Below, piece by piece: positions 55,250 through 64,000 of a DNA stretch of 64,000 bases. The position numbers were made by a program, and so were the translations under genes. Source of the stretch: Synechococcus sp. CC9605 (GTDB lineage: Bacteria > Cyanobacteriota > Cyanobacteriia > PCC-6307 > Cyanobiaceae); contig NC_007516.1 in NCBI RefSeq assembly GCF_000012625.1, positions 2,046,001-2,110,000 on the forward strand, in the 5' to 3' direction. Position 1 is the first letter of the stretch, and each line of letters opens with the position of its first letter. The notes beneath the pieces are model-generated. The model was not told where the DNA came from. It searched no databases and saw nothing but the letters and a program-made list of their open reading frames with translations.

Positions 55250-55596
55250 TTGGATGTTGCTGAATCACCAAGTAAATCAAGCAAGGTCTCGGATGTAGCG
55301 ATCATGTCGCTCATGCTGAGTTTGCTTTCCTGACCAGCAATTTTTGAGGCCAACTCACACTCCGTTGAGGAATAGCCGGAAACATCACAACTGTTGGACA
55401 ACCTCAAAATGGCATTGGAAAACTTGCCGCGCAGGCATTCTTCCGAACCTGACTGATTGATTACAGCATTGGCCGCAGTCACGGCTTGCTGAGAGGCTTC
55501 TTGCAAAGGGAGGGACCGTTTCCAGCTCTGCGATGCGCCAACGGACGACGTCGTGCAAGCCATTGCGACGATCCAGAGCAGCAAAGAGCGATGCAT
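55246..55596 (-). CDS. Small secreted unknown protein
   Basis: This 116-residue protein has a signal peptide (MHRSLLLWIVAMACTTSSVG), then a helical body with cysteines (ECLRGKFSNAILRLSNSCDV). It is followed, overlapping by a few bases, by the gene lacking a usual start codon. Function unknown. Confidence 0.6.
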   Translation of the reverse strand: MHRSLLLWIVAMACTTSSVGASQSWKRSLPLQEASQQAVTAANAVINQSGSEECLRGKFSNAILRLSNSCDVSGYSSTECELASKIAGQESKLSMSDMIATSETLLDLLGDSATSN

Positions 55597-55611
55597 GGTC
55601 GACGGACCTGA

Positions 55612-57366
<1,755 letters not shown>

Positions 57367-57394
57367 GCCCATCAGGCTGTGACGATGCAAGAAG

Positions 57395-57423
57395 GACGCC
57401 TTCCCTGGCCAGAGGGAGGCGTC
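57395..57423 (+). terminator. Hairpin after pgm, weak terminator
   Basis: GACGCCTTCCCT pairs with AGGGAGGCGTC with a one-base bulge around GGCCAG. There is no T run, so it may only be an RNA end structure. Confidence 0.45.
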
Positions 57424-57539
57424 GATCTGAAAAGAAAAACGAAATTCAGCGCCAACCAACCCAAAGACATCATAGGAAGGATCGATACAACGATAGAAAA
57501 GACCGCATCGATATACAATCCACAAATAACTATCGTCAA

Positions 57540-57983
57540 ATGAAATCTTTACTCAAAAAATCACCAGCAATCGCTCTAGCATTTTCTATAAATGCGAATG
57601 TTGCACAATCGCAGCAGTTTTATTTCAACGCCAACTGCGTTTCGCAAATTGAACTCGAAGAGCAATGCAACGTGAGTTTCTTGCGCAGATCCATGTCAGC
57701 CAGATTTGACACGGGCAGAGCAACCAAAATCAAATACAGCAATATCCAAGCCTGGAATTACACCGACTCAACCAAGCTCAAGATGGATACAGAGCTGGCG
57801 GCTCGGATCGATATCATAGGGCTTCTGTTCAAGAAAGCTGTTCATCGCCACGTCTTCAGCATCAACTACAGAGACGACTTTGGAGACAAGCAGAACATGA
57901 TTGTGAACTTCAGCGATTCGCAATACGTCAACCCGATGCTCGCCGCCCTAAGACGCAAGGCCTCATCAGCGGAAATCAATTAA
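57540..57983 (+). CDS. Secreted unknown protein, related in layout to the one at 58941
   Basis: This 147-residue protein has a signal peptide (SPAIALAFSINANVAQSQ), two cysteines (NCVSQIELEEQCNVSF) and a beta-rich domain (ATKIKYSNIQAWNYTDSTKL). The layout of cysteines and the later hydrophobic strand pattern resemble the protein at 58941-59375. Function unknown. Confidence 0.6.
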   Translation: MKSLLKKSPAIALAFSINANVAQSQQFYFNANCVSQIELEEQCNVSFLRRSMSARFDTGRATKIKYSNIQAWNYTDSTKLKMDTELAARIDIIGLLFKKAVHRHVFSINYRDDFGDKQNMIVNFSDSQYVNPMLAALRRKASSAEIN

Positions 57984-58005
57984 AAAAAGGGGCCCATCCG
58001 GCCCC
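57982..58005 (-). terminator. Intrinsic terminator of the CsgG-like gene
   Basis: On the minus strand GGGGCC and GGCCCC pair around GGATG and are followed by seven T. It lies 28 bases after the CsgG-like stop and starts at the stop of the convergent gene. Confidence 0.85.
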
Positions 58006-58032
58006 ATTGATGAAACCATTACTCTACGAAAA

Positions 58033-58887
58033 TCAGTCAACTTTATCCGAAATAAAGTCTACAGCCTGGAAGATCGCGTCATATAACGCACCCTTCGCCA
58101 TGGCAGACATACCGCCGGTCGAAGAAGTTGCTCCATAAGAGTAGGAGTAACCAGAAGAGGTCTTCTCGTCTCTAACCGCGCCTTCAAAGCGCTTGGCACC
58201 AATAATATCTTCTTCCTTGATGCTGATGATGTCGATCTTCAACGTCACTGTTGCACTTGACTTTGTCTTCGTCTTCGTAGAACGCGCAAACATTCCCACC
58301 ACCGGAACAAACGCAGCAGGATTTGCTCTCGTCTCAGTACTAGAGCTATCCGTCTGGTTCAAAATGACAGGACGAATGATATATCGAGCCCCAAGAGTTT
58401 TACCAACTTCCATCAACTCGGGAATGAAAGAGTCATTGGTAAGGTCTGCCCGATTAAGACCTGTCTGACCAAATTTCTTGTTCATGGCGGCATTCACCTT
58501 GAACCAGGAAATCGTAGTCGCGCCAGCTTCACGAATCGAATCATTCAAAACTTCGGTTGCAAATTCGTTGGTGGTGCTCATTGAGCCACCTGCAGATCCG
58601 TACTGCATCGAAGAACCTGACTTATCAAAAACAGGCATCACAACGAATTTTGCCCTCGTGATGAAGCGAATGCTGCGGAGTGCATCCTCTGCACTTGCGG
58701 AAGGCTGAACAGGGGCGGCTGTGTCATTGGAGCGTGTGTTTCTCTCCGATCCAGGCACCTGAGCTAGCTGCTGAGGCGCCACGAAAGAACTCGAGAAACT
58801 TGCAGAATTTGCATAAACCGCCCCAGCGGGAGCAGCTGCCGCTGAAGACATAGCAAGTAAAGAGAGAGTCGCGGCGAAGCCCTTCAA
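58033..58887 (-). CDS. CsgG-like secreted protein
   Basis: This protein of about 284 residues has a signal peptide (LSLLAMSSAAAAPAGAVYA) and a middle region resembling CsgG-type proteins (NEFATEVLNDSIREAGATTI, LGARYIIRPVILNQTD). It ends with an amphipathic helix (ALYDAIFQAVDFISDKVD). CsgG proteins form outer-membrane pores. TTG at 58887 leaves room for promoters; TTG at 58923 is an alternative. Confidence 0.6.
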   Translation of the reverse strand: MKGFAATLSLLAMSSAAAAPAGAVYANSASFSSSFVAPQQLAQVPGSERNTRSNDTAAPVQPSASAEDALRSIRFITRAKFVVMPVFDKSGSSMQYGSAGGSMSTTNEFATEVLNDSIREAGATTISWFKVNAAMNKKFGQTGLNRADLTNDSFIPELMEVGKTLGARYIIRPVILNQTDSSSTETRANPAAFVPVVGMFARSTKTKTKSSATVTLKIDIISIKEEDIIGAKRFEGAVRDEKTSSGYSYSYGATSSTGGMSAMAKGALYDAIFQAVDFISDKVD

Positions 58888-58940
58888 AACACTGATATAA
58901 GCTCGCGATAAAATATCACACAATTGTAGTAAGGATTGTC

Positions 58941-59375
58941 ATGCGCCTTTCAAGCATCGCTTTAGCTCTCACAACCATCGGTGCAACTCTCGTACCGGTC
59001 ATGGCAAACATGCCGGATTCAGCCGCAGGCAGCTTCAAAGTGGAAGCACTTTGCACAATCTCCAATGCCTATGCGACATGTCATCCGCAAATCAACGGCA
59101 ACCGACTGATCATCAACTTTCCATCAGAACTCGTGGTTCTTGACAGAGACGAAGTCAAAAGTATTGACCTCTATGACAGCCGGCGCCGTGAATTCATCCG
59201 CTTCTTCAAAAAAACAGGTGATATTGATTTCGCCATCTCATTCCTGGAAGGGAATGAAACCAGAACCGGTTTCATCAGATTCAAGAACAACAGATCAGCC
59301 CGCAAATTTTACAAACAGCTTGTCGAATACAACCCGGCATTATTCAAATCACTAGTGAACATCGAGGTTTATTAG
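58941..59375 (+). CDS. Secreted unknown protein, related in layout to the one at 57540
   Basis: This 144-residue protein has a signal peptide (SIALALTTIGATLVPVMAN), two cysteines (ALCTISNAYATCHPQINGNR) and a beta-rich domain (DEVKSIDLYDSRRREFIRFF). AAGGA lies five bases upstream of ATG. It is divergent from the CsgG-like gene with a short gap, suggesting shared control. Confidence 0.6.
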   Translation: MRLSSIALALTTIGATLVPVMANMPDSAAGSFKVEALCTISNAYATCHPQINGNRLIINFPSELVVLDRDEVKSIDLYDSRRREFIRFFKKTGDIDFAISFLEGNETRTGFIRFKNNRSARKFYKQLVEYNPALFKSLVNIEVY

Positions 59376-59381
59376 TCGTAC

Positions 59382-59675
59382 TCAGCGACGCTTGCCTCGG
59401 TTGGAATTGTTATGTCGATAGGCAGGATCGGTTGCTTCCTCCTGCAACTGACGCATCGTCTCGATGGCGAAGCCGCCGAGGCCTCCCGATGTGAACACCA
59501 TTAGATAGAAGAGGCGCAGTCGACCGACTGCGATCTCGGCAGGACTGTTGTCGATCAGCACCTTGAGGAAATAGGCCACCCCCAAACCAAGACCGGCACC
59601 GATGGCCACTGCAATCAACACACGCGTGCCACTGAAGGATTGGTGCTTATTCACCTCGGTTTTCGACTCAGCCAT
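59382..59675 (-). CDS. Small membrane protein downstream of the RND pump
   Basis: This 97-residue protein has two hydrophobic segments (VLIAVAIGAGLGLGVAYFLK and FYLMVFTSGGLGGFAIETM) and basic ends. It starts eight bases after the RND gene stop, on the same strand, so it is in that operon. Function unknown. Confidence 0.65.
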   Translation of the reverse strand: MAESKTEVNKHQSFSGTRVLIAVAIGAGLGLGVAYFLKVLIDNSPAEIAVGRLRLFYLMVFTSGGLGGFAIETMRQLQEEATDPAYRHNNSNRGKRR

Positions 59676-59683
59676 CAGCTCGG

Positions 59684-62600
59684 TTACGGGGTGGGGGTAG
59701 GACCGTCCTCGGGAGGCTTTGCATCGGCCTCTCCCAGCAACGTCTTCATCACGACGTAGAAGACAGGAACCACAAGGGTGGAGAGGAAGGTGGCCACCAA
59801 AAGACCACCGAACACCACCAGACCCAGGGACGACTGACTCTGAGCTCCAGCACCACTGGCCAGCATCAGGGGCAGGAAGCCGGTGAGGGAAGAGATCGCC
59901 GTCATCAGAATCGGCCGCAAACGCGACTTGGCGGAGAACTTGGCAGCCTCCAGCGCCGACTCGCCCTCACCCATCTTCTGATTGGCCAGGTCGACGATCA
60001 GAATCGCGTTACCTCCTGCCAGACCGATCAGCATCACAAGGCCCACCTGGGCGTAGATGTTGAGCACCTGGCCGGCACCGCCGAGGAACACCAGGGCCCC
60101 CAGCAACGCCGTCGGCACCGTCAGCAGGATGATGATCGGGTCCGTGTAACTCTCGTACTGAGCCGACAGCACCAGGAACACCGCCAGGATGCCGAGCGCG
60201 AAGATCACCACCGCCAGGGATCCGGCTTTCACCTCTTCGCGGGAGATACCGGTCCAGTCGAACCCAAGACCCTGGTAACTGCCCGCATTGAAAATCTGCT
60301 TCATCGCCCCGATCGCCTGACCGGAGCTGTTGCCTTCTTTGGGGGTGCCGTCGATCTTGATCGAGCGGTAAAGGTTGAAGTGGGGAATGACGCTGGGCCC
60401 CACCGTCTGCTTCACGGTGAAGAACTCGGAGAGGGGAATCTGCTCCCCCTTGGCATTGGCGACGTAGATGGCCGACAGCCGCTGGGGAGTGGCCCGGCTG
60501 ACCTCATCGGCCTGCACATACACCCTGCGCACCTTGCCCTCCTGGAAGGTGTCATTCACGTATTGCCCACCGAAGTTGACGCTGAAAACAGACATCGCGG
60601 AGGCGAAATCGACACCGAGCGAAGCCATCTGCTCCCGGTCCACATCAATCTTGTATTGCGGAGCCTGGGGGGAGAACAGCGTGTAAACCTGATTGAGAAC
60701 GGAATCGCTGTTCGCCGTCTGAATGATCTGCTGAGCAGATCCGAAAAACTCATTCAACGAATAGACGCCGCTGCTCTGGTCGAGCAGCTGGAACTCGAAG
60801 CCACCACCGGTGCCATAACCGGGAATCGACGGGGGCTCAACAACAAACACCCGACCCCCATCAATCGCGCTGTACAACTTGGCGTTGAGACGCTTCACCA
60901 CCGCTCCCACGGTGTGGTCCTTGCCGGGCCGATCATCCCAGTGGTTCATCCCGATGAAGAACAGACCCTTGTTGGGCGCGTTGCCATCGAGGCTGGCGCC
61001 GCTGAACAGGGCGGCTGAGGCGATGTCCTCCTCGGAGCGCAACACCTCCGCCACCTGACGGTTGATCGCCAGTGTTTTCTCGTTGGAGACACCCTCAGGA
61101 GCCTGCACGAAACCAATGGCATAGCCCTGGTCTTCGATCGGCACGAATCCACCTGGAATGCGGGTGAAGGCGAATCCCGTCAGCAGAATGCCGGCCGCCA
61201 GGGCCGCCATCACAATCGGACGGGCTTTGAGCACGGCGTTGAGGATCGAGGCATAGCGCTTCTCAAAGCCGCCATACAAACGATTGAAGTTGGTGAAGAT
61301 CACCGGGATGAAGTAGCCAACGACTCCTCCAATGGCGGTGAACAACACCACCGGAATCGGATTGGAGATGATCACCCCTGTGGTGATCACACCCACCGCA
61401 GCACCACCAGCGGTGAAGGGAAGACGCAGGGGCAGACCGCTGATCTTGCCCGCGAAGAAGCCGACCAACGCACCGATCACCGTTGGGATCAACGCTGCTG
61501 CCGCTCCGTTGCCAGCACTGAGCAAGCCGTAAATGAAACCAAGCACCACGCCGGCCGTGGCGTACTGATTGCGGCTGAGCTCCTTGGTCTCGCGAGACAA
61601 CAGCAGGGCCGACAGCATCGGCGAGAAGGTAAGGGCGTTGAACGTGGAGATGCCGATCGAGAAAAGGATCGTGGCGGCGAACTGCTTGTAGATCGTTCCG
61701 GTGGCACCCGGGAAAAACAGCACCGGCAGGAACACCGCCATCTTCACCAGGGAGGTGGCGATCACAGCCCCGAACAGCTCATCCATGGTTTCCATGGCGG
61801 CCTGCACCGAGGTCATCCCTTCCGCCTTCTTGGCGGAGGTGTCTTCCACCACGGTGATGGCGTCATCCACCACAAGGCCAGTGGCCAGCACAAGACCAAA
61901 CAGCGTGAGCTGGTTGAGGGAGAAACCGAAGGCCAGCACGAGGGCAAAAGTGCCGATCAAGGCCACCGGAATCGCAATGGCCGGAACCAACGTGGCTTTC
62001 CAGTTCTGCAAGAACAGGAACAGGATCAGCACCACCAGGATCACTGCGTCCCGAAGGGAGTTGGTCACACCTTTGATCGACTGATTGATGAAGTCGGTGG
62101 TGTCGTAAATCTTCTGGACCCCGAGGCCAACCGGCAGGGTTTGCTCGAACTCATTGAGCACTTCCTTGACGCCATTGGAGACCTCGATGGCATTGCTTCC
62201 GGAGAGCTGGTAAATCGCGATGCCAACGGAAGGTGTGCCTTTGAGATCCATGGCATCAATGCCGTAGGTCTCACCGCCGAGCTCAACGCGGCCCACATCC
62301 TTGAGCCGCACCAAGCCACCGGCATCAGTGGTTCTGAGAATGATGTTTTCGAACTCCTGGATGCTGGTAAGACGTCCCTGCAGCTGCACCGTGAAGGTGT
62401 ATTCCTGACCTTCAGGGGCAGGGGCGCCGCCGATTTTGCCGGCAGGCACCAGACGGTTCTGACTTCGCAGCTGGTTGACCACATCGGTGGCCGTGAGGTT
62501 GTTGGCGGTCAGCTTCTCGGGGTCCAGCCAAAGGCGGAAGGCGATCTTGCGGTTGCCGAAGTAGGTGACATCGCCGACGCCCTTCACCCGCTTGACGTTG

Positions 62601-63106
62601 TCGGTGAGGTTTTTATCGAGGTAACCACTGATCGTCTCCACCGAGTATTCGGTCTTGGAGGGGTCTTCGTTGACGAAGTTGTAGACGAGCAGGATCGAGT
62701 TGGAGGCCTTGTTCACCGTCACACCCGACTTGCGCACCTCCTCCGGAAGCTGAGGTTCTGCCAGGGAGACGCGGTTCTGCACATTCACCTGGTTGATGTT
62801 GCCGTCGGTGCCACTGTCGAACGACACGGAGATCGAACTCACACCGTCCGACGAGCTGTTGGAGGTGATGAAGTCCATGTTCTCCACCCCGTTGATCTGC
62901 TGCTCGAGCACGGAGGTCACCCCCTGCTCAACAGCAACCGCATCGGCACCCACATAGGTGGCCTGCACCTTCACCGTGGGAGGAGCAATATCAGGAAGGT
63001 TTTCGATCGGCAGGATCGGAATCGCGATCAAGCCGACGATCACGATCAGCAGACTGCAGACCGTGCTGAGAACAGGCCGGGTGATGAAATTGTTGGAAGC
63101 AGACAT
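59684..63106 (-). CDS. RND efflux transporter of the AcrB/HAE1 type, with extra membrane region
   Basis: This 1,140-residue proton-driven exporter has GLVVDDAITVVED and GLAGGNAILIVDLANQ, the usual helix motifs, and periplasmic porter domains. It is about 100 residues longer than common AcrB proteins. The excess lies in the middle (near residues 505-620), where extra hydrophobic glycine-rich segments (LIPTVIGALVGFFAGKISGL, VVLFTAIGGVVGYFIPVIF) are inserted. The fusion protein gene precedes it. Confidence 0.92.
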   Translation of the reverse strand: MSASNNFITRPVLSTVCSLLIVIVGLIAIPILPIENLPDIAPPTVKVQATYVGADAVAVEQGVTSVLEQQINGVENMDFITSNSSSDGVSSISVSFDSGTDGNINQVNVQNRVSLAEPQLPEEVRKSGVTVNKASNSILLVYNFVNEDPSKTEYSVETISGYLDKNLTDNVKRVKGVGDVTYFGNRKIAFRLWLDPEKLTANNLTATDVVNQLRSQNRLVPAGKIGGAPAPEGQEYTFTVQLQGRLTSIQEFENIILRTTDAGGLVRLKDVGRVELGGETYGIDAMDLKGTPSVGIAIYQLSGSNAIEVSNGVKEVLNEFEQTLPVGLGVQKIYDTTDFINQSIKGVTNSLRDAVILVVLILFLFLQNWKATLVPAIAIPVALIGTFALVLAFGFSLNQLTLFGLVLATGLVVDDAITVVEDTSAKKAEGMTSVQAAMETMDELFGAVIATSLVKMAVFLPVLFFPGATGTIYKQFAATILFSIGISTFNALTFSPMLSALLLSRETKELSRNQYATAGVVLGFIYGLLSAGNGAAAALIPTVIGALVGFFAGKISGLPLRLPFTAGGAAVGVITTGVIISNPIPVVLFTAIGGVVGYFIPVIFTNFNRLYGGFEKRYASILNAVLKARPIVMAALAAGILLTGFAFTRIPGGFVPIEDQGYAIGFVQAPEGVSNEKTLAINRQVAEVLRSEEDIASAALFSGASLDGNAPNKGLFFIGMNHWDDRPGKDHTVGAVVKRLNAKLYSAIDGGRVFVVEPPSIPGYGTGGGFEFQLLDQSSGVYSLNEFFGSAQQIIQTANSDSVLNQVYTLFSPQAPQYKIDVDREQMASLGVDFASAMSVFSVNFGGQYVNDTFQEGKVRRVYVQADEVSRATPQRLSAIYVANAKGEQIPLSEFFTVKQTVGPSVIPHFNLYRSIKIDGTPKEGNSSGQAIGAMKQIFNAGSYQGLGFDWTGISREEVKAGSLAVVIFALGILAVFLVLSAQYESYTDPIIILLTVPTALLGALVFLGGAGQVLNIYAQVGLVMLIGLAGGNAILIVDLANQKMGEGESALEAAKFSAKSRLRPILMTAISSLTGFLPLMLASGAGAQSQSSLGLVVFGGLLVATFLSTLVVPVFYVVMKTLLGEADAKPPEDGPTPTP

Positions 63107-63115
63107 CGATCAAAC

Positions 63116-64000
63116 TCAGTTCGCCTTGGCGGGTTGCACCAGCACGGGCATGCCGTGTTTCAGGTTGAGCAGATTGGTTGTGGCAACCATCTGATTGGCA
63201 TCAAGGCCTTTGGTGATCGGATACAGCTGGTTCTCCAATTCGCCCACCGTGACCGGCGTCTGCAGGGCGAACTTGGCATCAGCAGGGAGTTTGCCGGCCT
63301 TGATTCCCTTCTCCAGCTTCTCGAGATCAGCCTTGCCAGGATTCTCTTTGAGTTCCGCAAAGCTGCCGACACGGAAGACGAAGCTCTGACCGGAGGTCTG
63401 GGTGACAGCGGCGAAAGGAACGGCCAATTGTTTCTCAGCCTTGATCTGCACCCGGGTGCGCAGACGCTGGCCATCCTTCAGTAGCCCATCAGTATTCGCG
63501 AAGACCGCCTTCACCAACAATCCCTGAGTCTGCTTGTTAACCCTTGGGTCAATCGAGCCGACTTCCCCGGTCGCCATCAACTCATCACTGCCCGGAGCGC
63601 TAAGCAACACTGGCTGCCCCAGAGCTAGACGCGTCGAGAACACCGCCGGCACCTCCACACGTGCTTCCAGTTCGTTGTTCTGCACGAGGCTGGTGAACAC
63701 CTGGCCTTGCTGAATCACGTCGCCCACCTTCACATTCACGTCAGCAACCGTGCCGGCGGATGGTGAAGTGAGATTGCTGTAGTCGAGCTCCGCCTGGGCT
63801 GAGATGTATTGGGTGCGATAGCGATCCAAGTCCTTCTGCGACGCAGCGCCCGTCTCAGCCAAGTAGGCGAAACGCTCATAGTTGGCCTTGGCGTTGTCGG
63901 CTTTGGCTTTCTTCTCGACTTGATCGAGCACCACCAACAGCTGACCTGGCGCAACTTCATCACCCTGGCGAATCTTCAGCTCCAGAATCCGTCCTCCCGA
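63116..64000 (-). CDS. RND membrane fusion protein, cut by the right edge
   Basis: This partial 294-residue C-terminal part of an AcrA/HlyD-type adaptor includes the lipoyl half (RQGDEVAPGQLLVVLDQV and GTVADVNVKVGDVIQQGQVF), a hairpin (AKANYERFAYLAETGAASQK) and the beta-barrel region (GEVGSIDPRVNKQTQGLLVK). It joins the RND pump to an outer-membrane channel. It ends nine bases before the RND start. The start lies beyond the window. Confidence 0.9.
   Translation of the reverse strand, partial: SGGRILELKIRQGDEVAPGQLLVVLDQVEKKAKADNAKANYERFAYLAETGAASQKDLDRYRTQYISAQAELDYSNLTSPSAGTVADVNVKVGDVIQQGQVFTSLVQNNELEARVEVPAVFSTRLALGQPVLLSAPGSDELMATGEVGSIDPRVNKQTQGLLVKAVFANTDGLLKDGQRLRTRVQIKAEKQLAVPFAAVTQTSGQSFVFRVGSFAELKENPGKADLEKLEKGIKAGKLPADAKFALQTPVTVGELENQLYPITKGLDANQMVATTNLLNLKHGMPVLVQPAKAN

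Noticed and set aside
62141-63484. A 447-codon plus-strand frame opposite the RND genes
   Set aside because: Mirror frame of the pump and fusion protein genes.

Overview
The window reads as a marine picocyanobacterial chromosome, most likely Synechococcus. The backbone is GC-rich and carries phycobilisome genes (a CpcG-type rod-core linker and a CpcS-type bilin lyase), psbX, ycf66, a high-light-inducible protein, ferredoxin-thioredoxin reductase, and a circularly permuted two-piece tmRNA gene. The encoded tmRNA tag, ANNIVRFSRQAAPVAA, is the marine Synechococcus/Prochlorococcus type.

Region 1-9.1 kb is an accessory zone. It holds a terminase-small-subunit-like gene cut by the left edge, a DUF3750 gene, a gdhA gene interrupted by one in-frame TGA, a membrane protein, a short tyrosine recombinase with two small unknown genes, AT-rich genes for a lipoprotein, an OmpA-domain protein and a secreted protein, and about 1 kb of hairpin-rich non-coding DNA with a duplicated unit.

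Region 9.1-17.4 kb is a discrete element with a repeat offset of 8,220 bp. It is bounded by two direct copies of a 52-bp sequence, and the right copy lies immediately 3' of the tmRNA gene. Just inside each end are paired copies of TTTGTCCTGA, probably integrase arm sites. In between are a tyrosine integrase, two small genes (one a DNA-binding HTH protein), a zinc-ribbon/Toprim/AAA primase-helicase, a translationally coupled Toprim protein resembling the TopVI-A/Spo11 fold, AT-rich cargo (a CMP-sugar synthetase fused to an RraA-like domain, and a possible glycan enzyme), and a terminase-small-subunit-like gene. This is the layout of a tycheposon-type phage satellite that uses the tmRNA locus. 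A different repeat family (TTGTCAACG) just left of the left att copy suggests two elements in tandem.

Region 17.6-64 kb is mostly conserved backbone. In order it carries an RlmL-like RNA methyltransferase; a P-loop protein; a holin-like/DUF883-like pair; smc; a PRC-barrel protein; msrB with an LpxB-like gene; tRNA-Leu(GAG); accC; ycf19; psbX; ycf66; two tandem lipoproteins; hli; an SbmA/BacA-like ABC transporter; a HIT protein; a decayed comM; def; two peptidase-like hydrolases; and mscL. These are followed by the ftr-sufBCDS operon opposite sufR, cpcS and cpcG, a DUF4912 protein, a phospholipase D gene with two in-frame stops, a TPR-methyltransferase, pgm, a group of secreted proteins with a CsgG-like protein, and an RND efflux pump with its membrane fusion protein cut by the right edge.

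Three genes (gdhA, comM and the PLD gene) are broken mainly by single in-frame nonsense codons, which points to recent decay, assembly error or possible readthrough.
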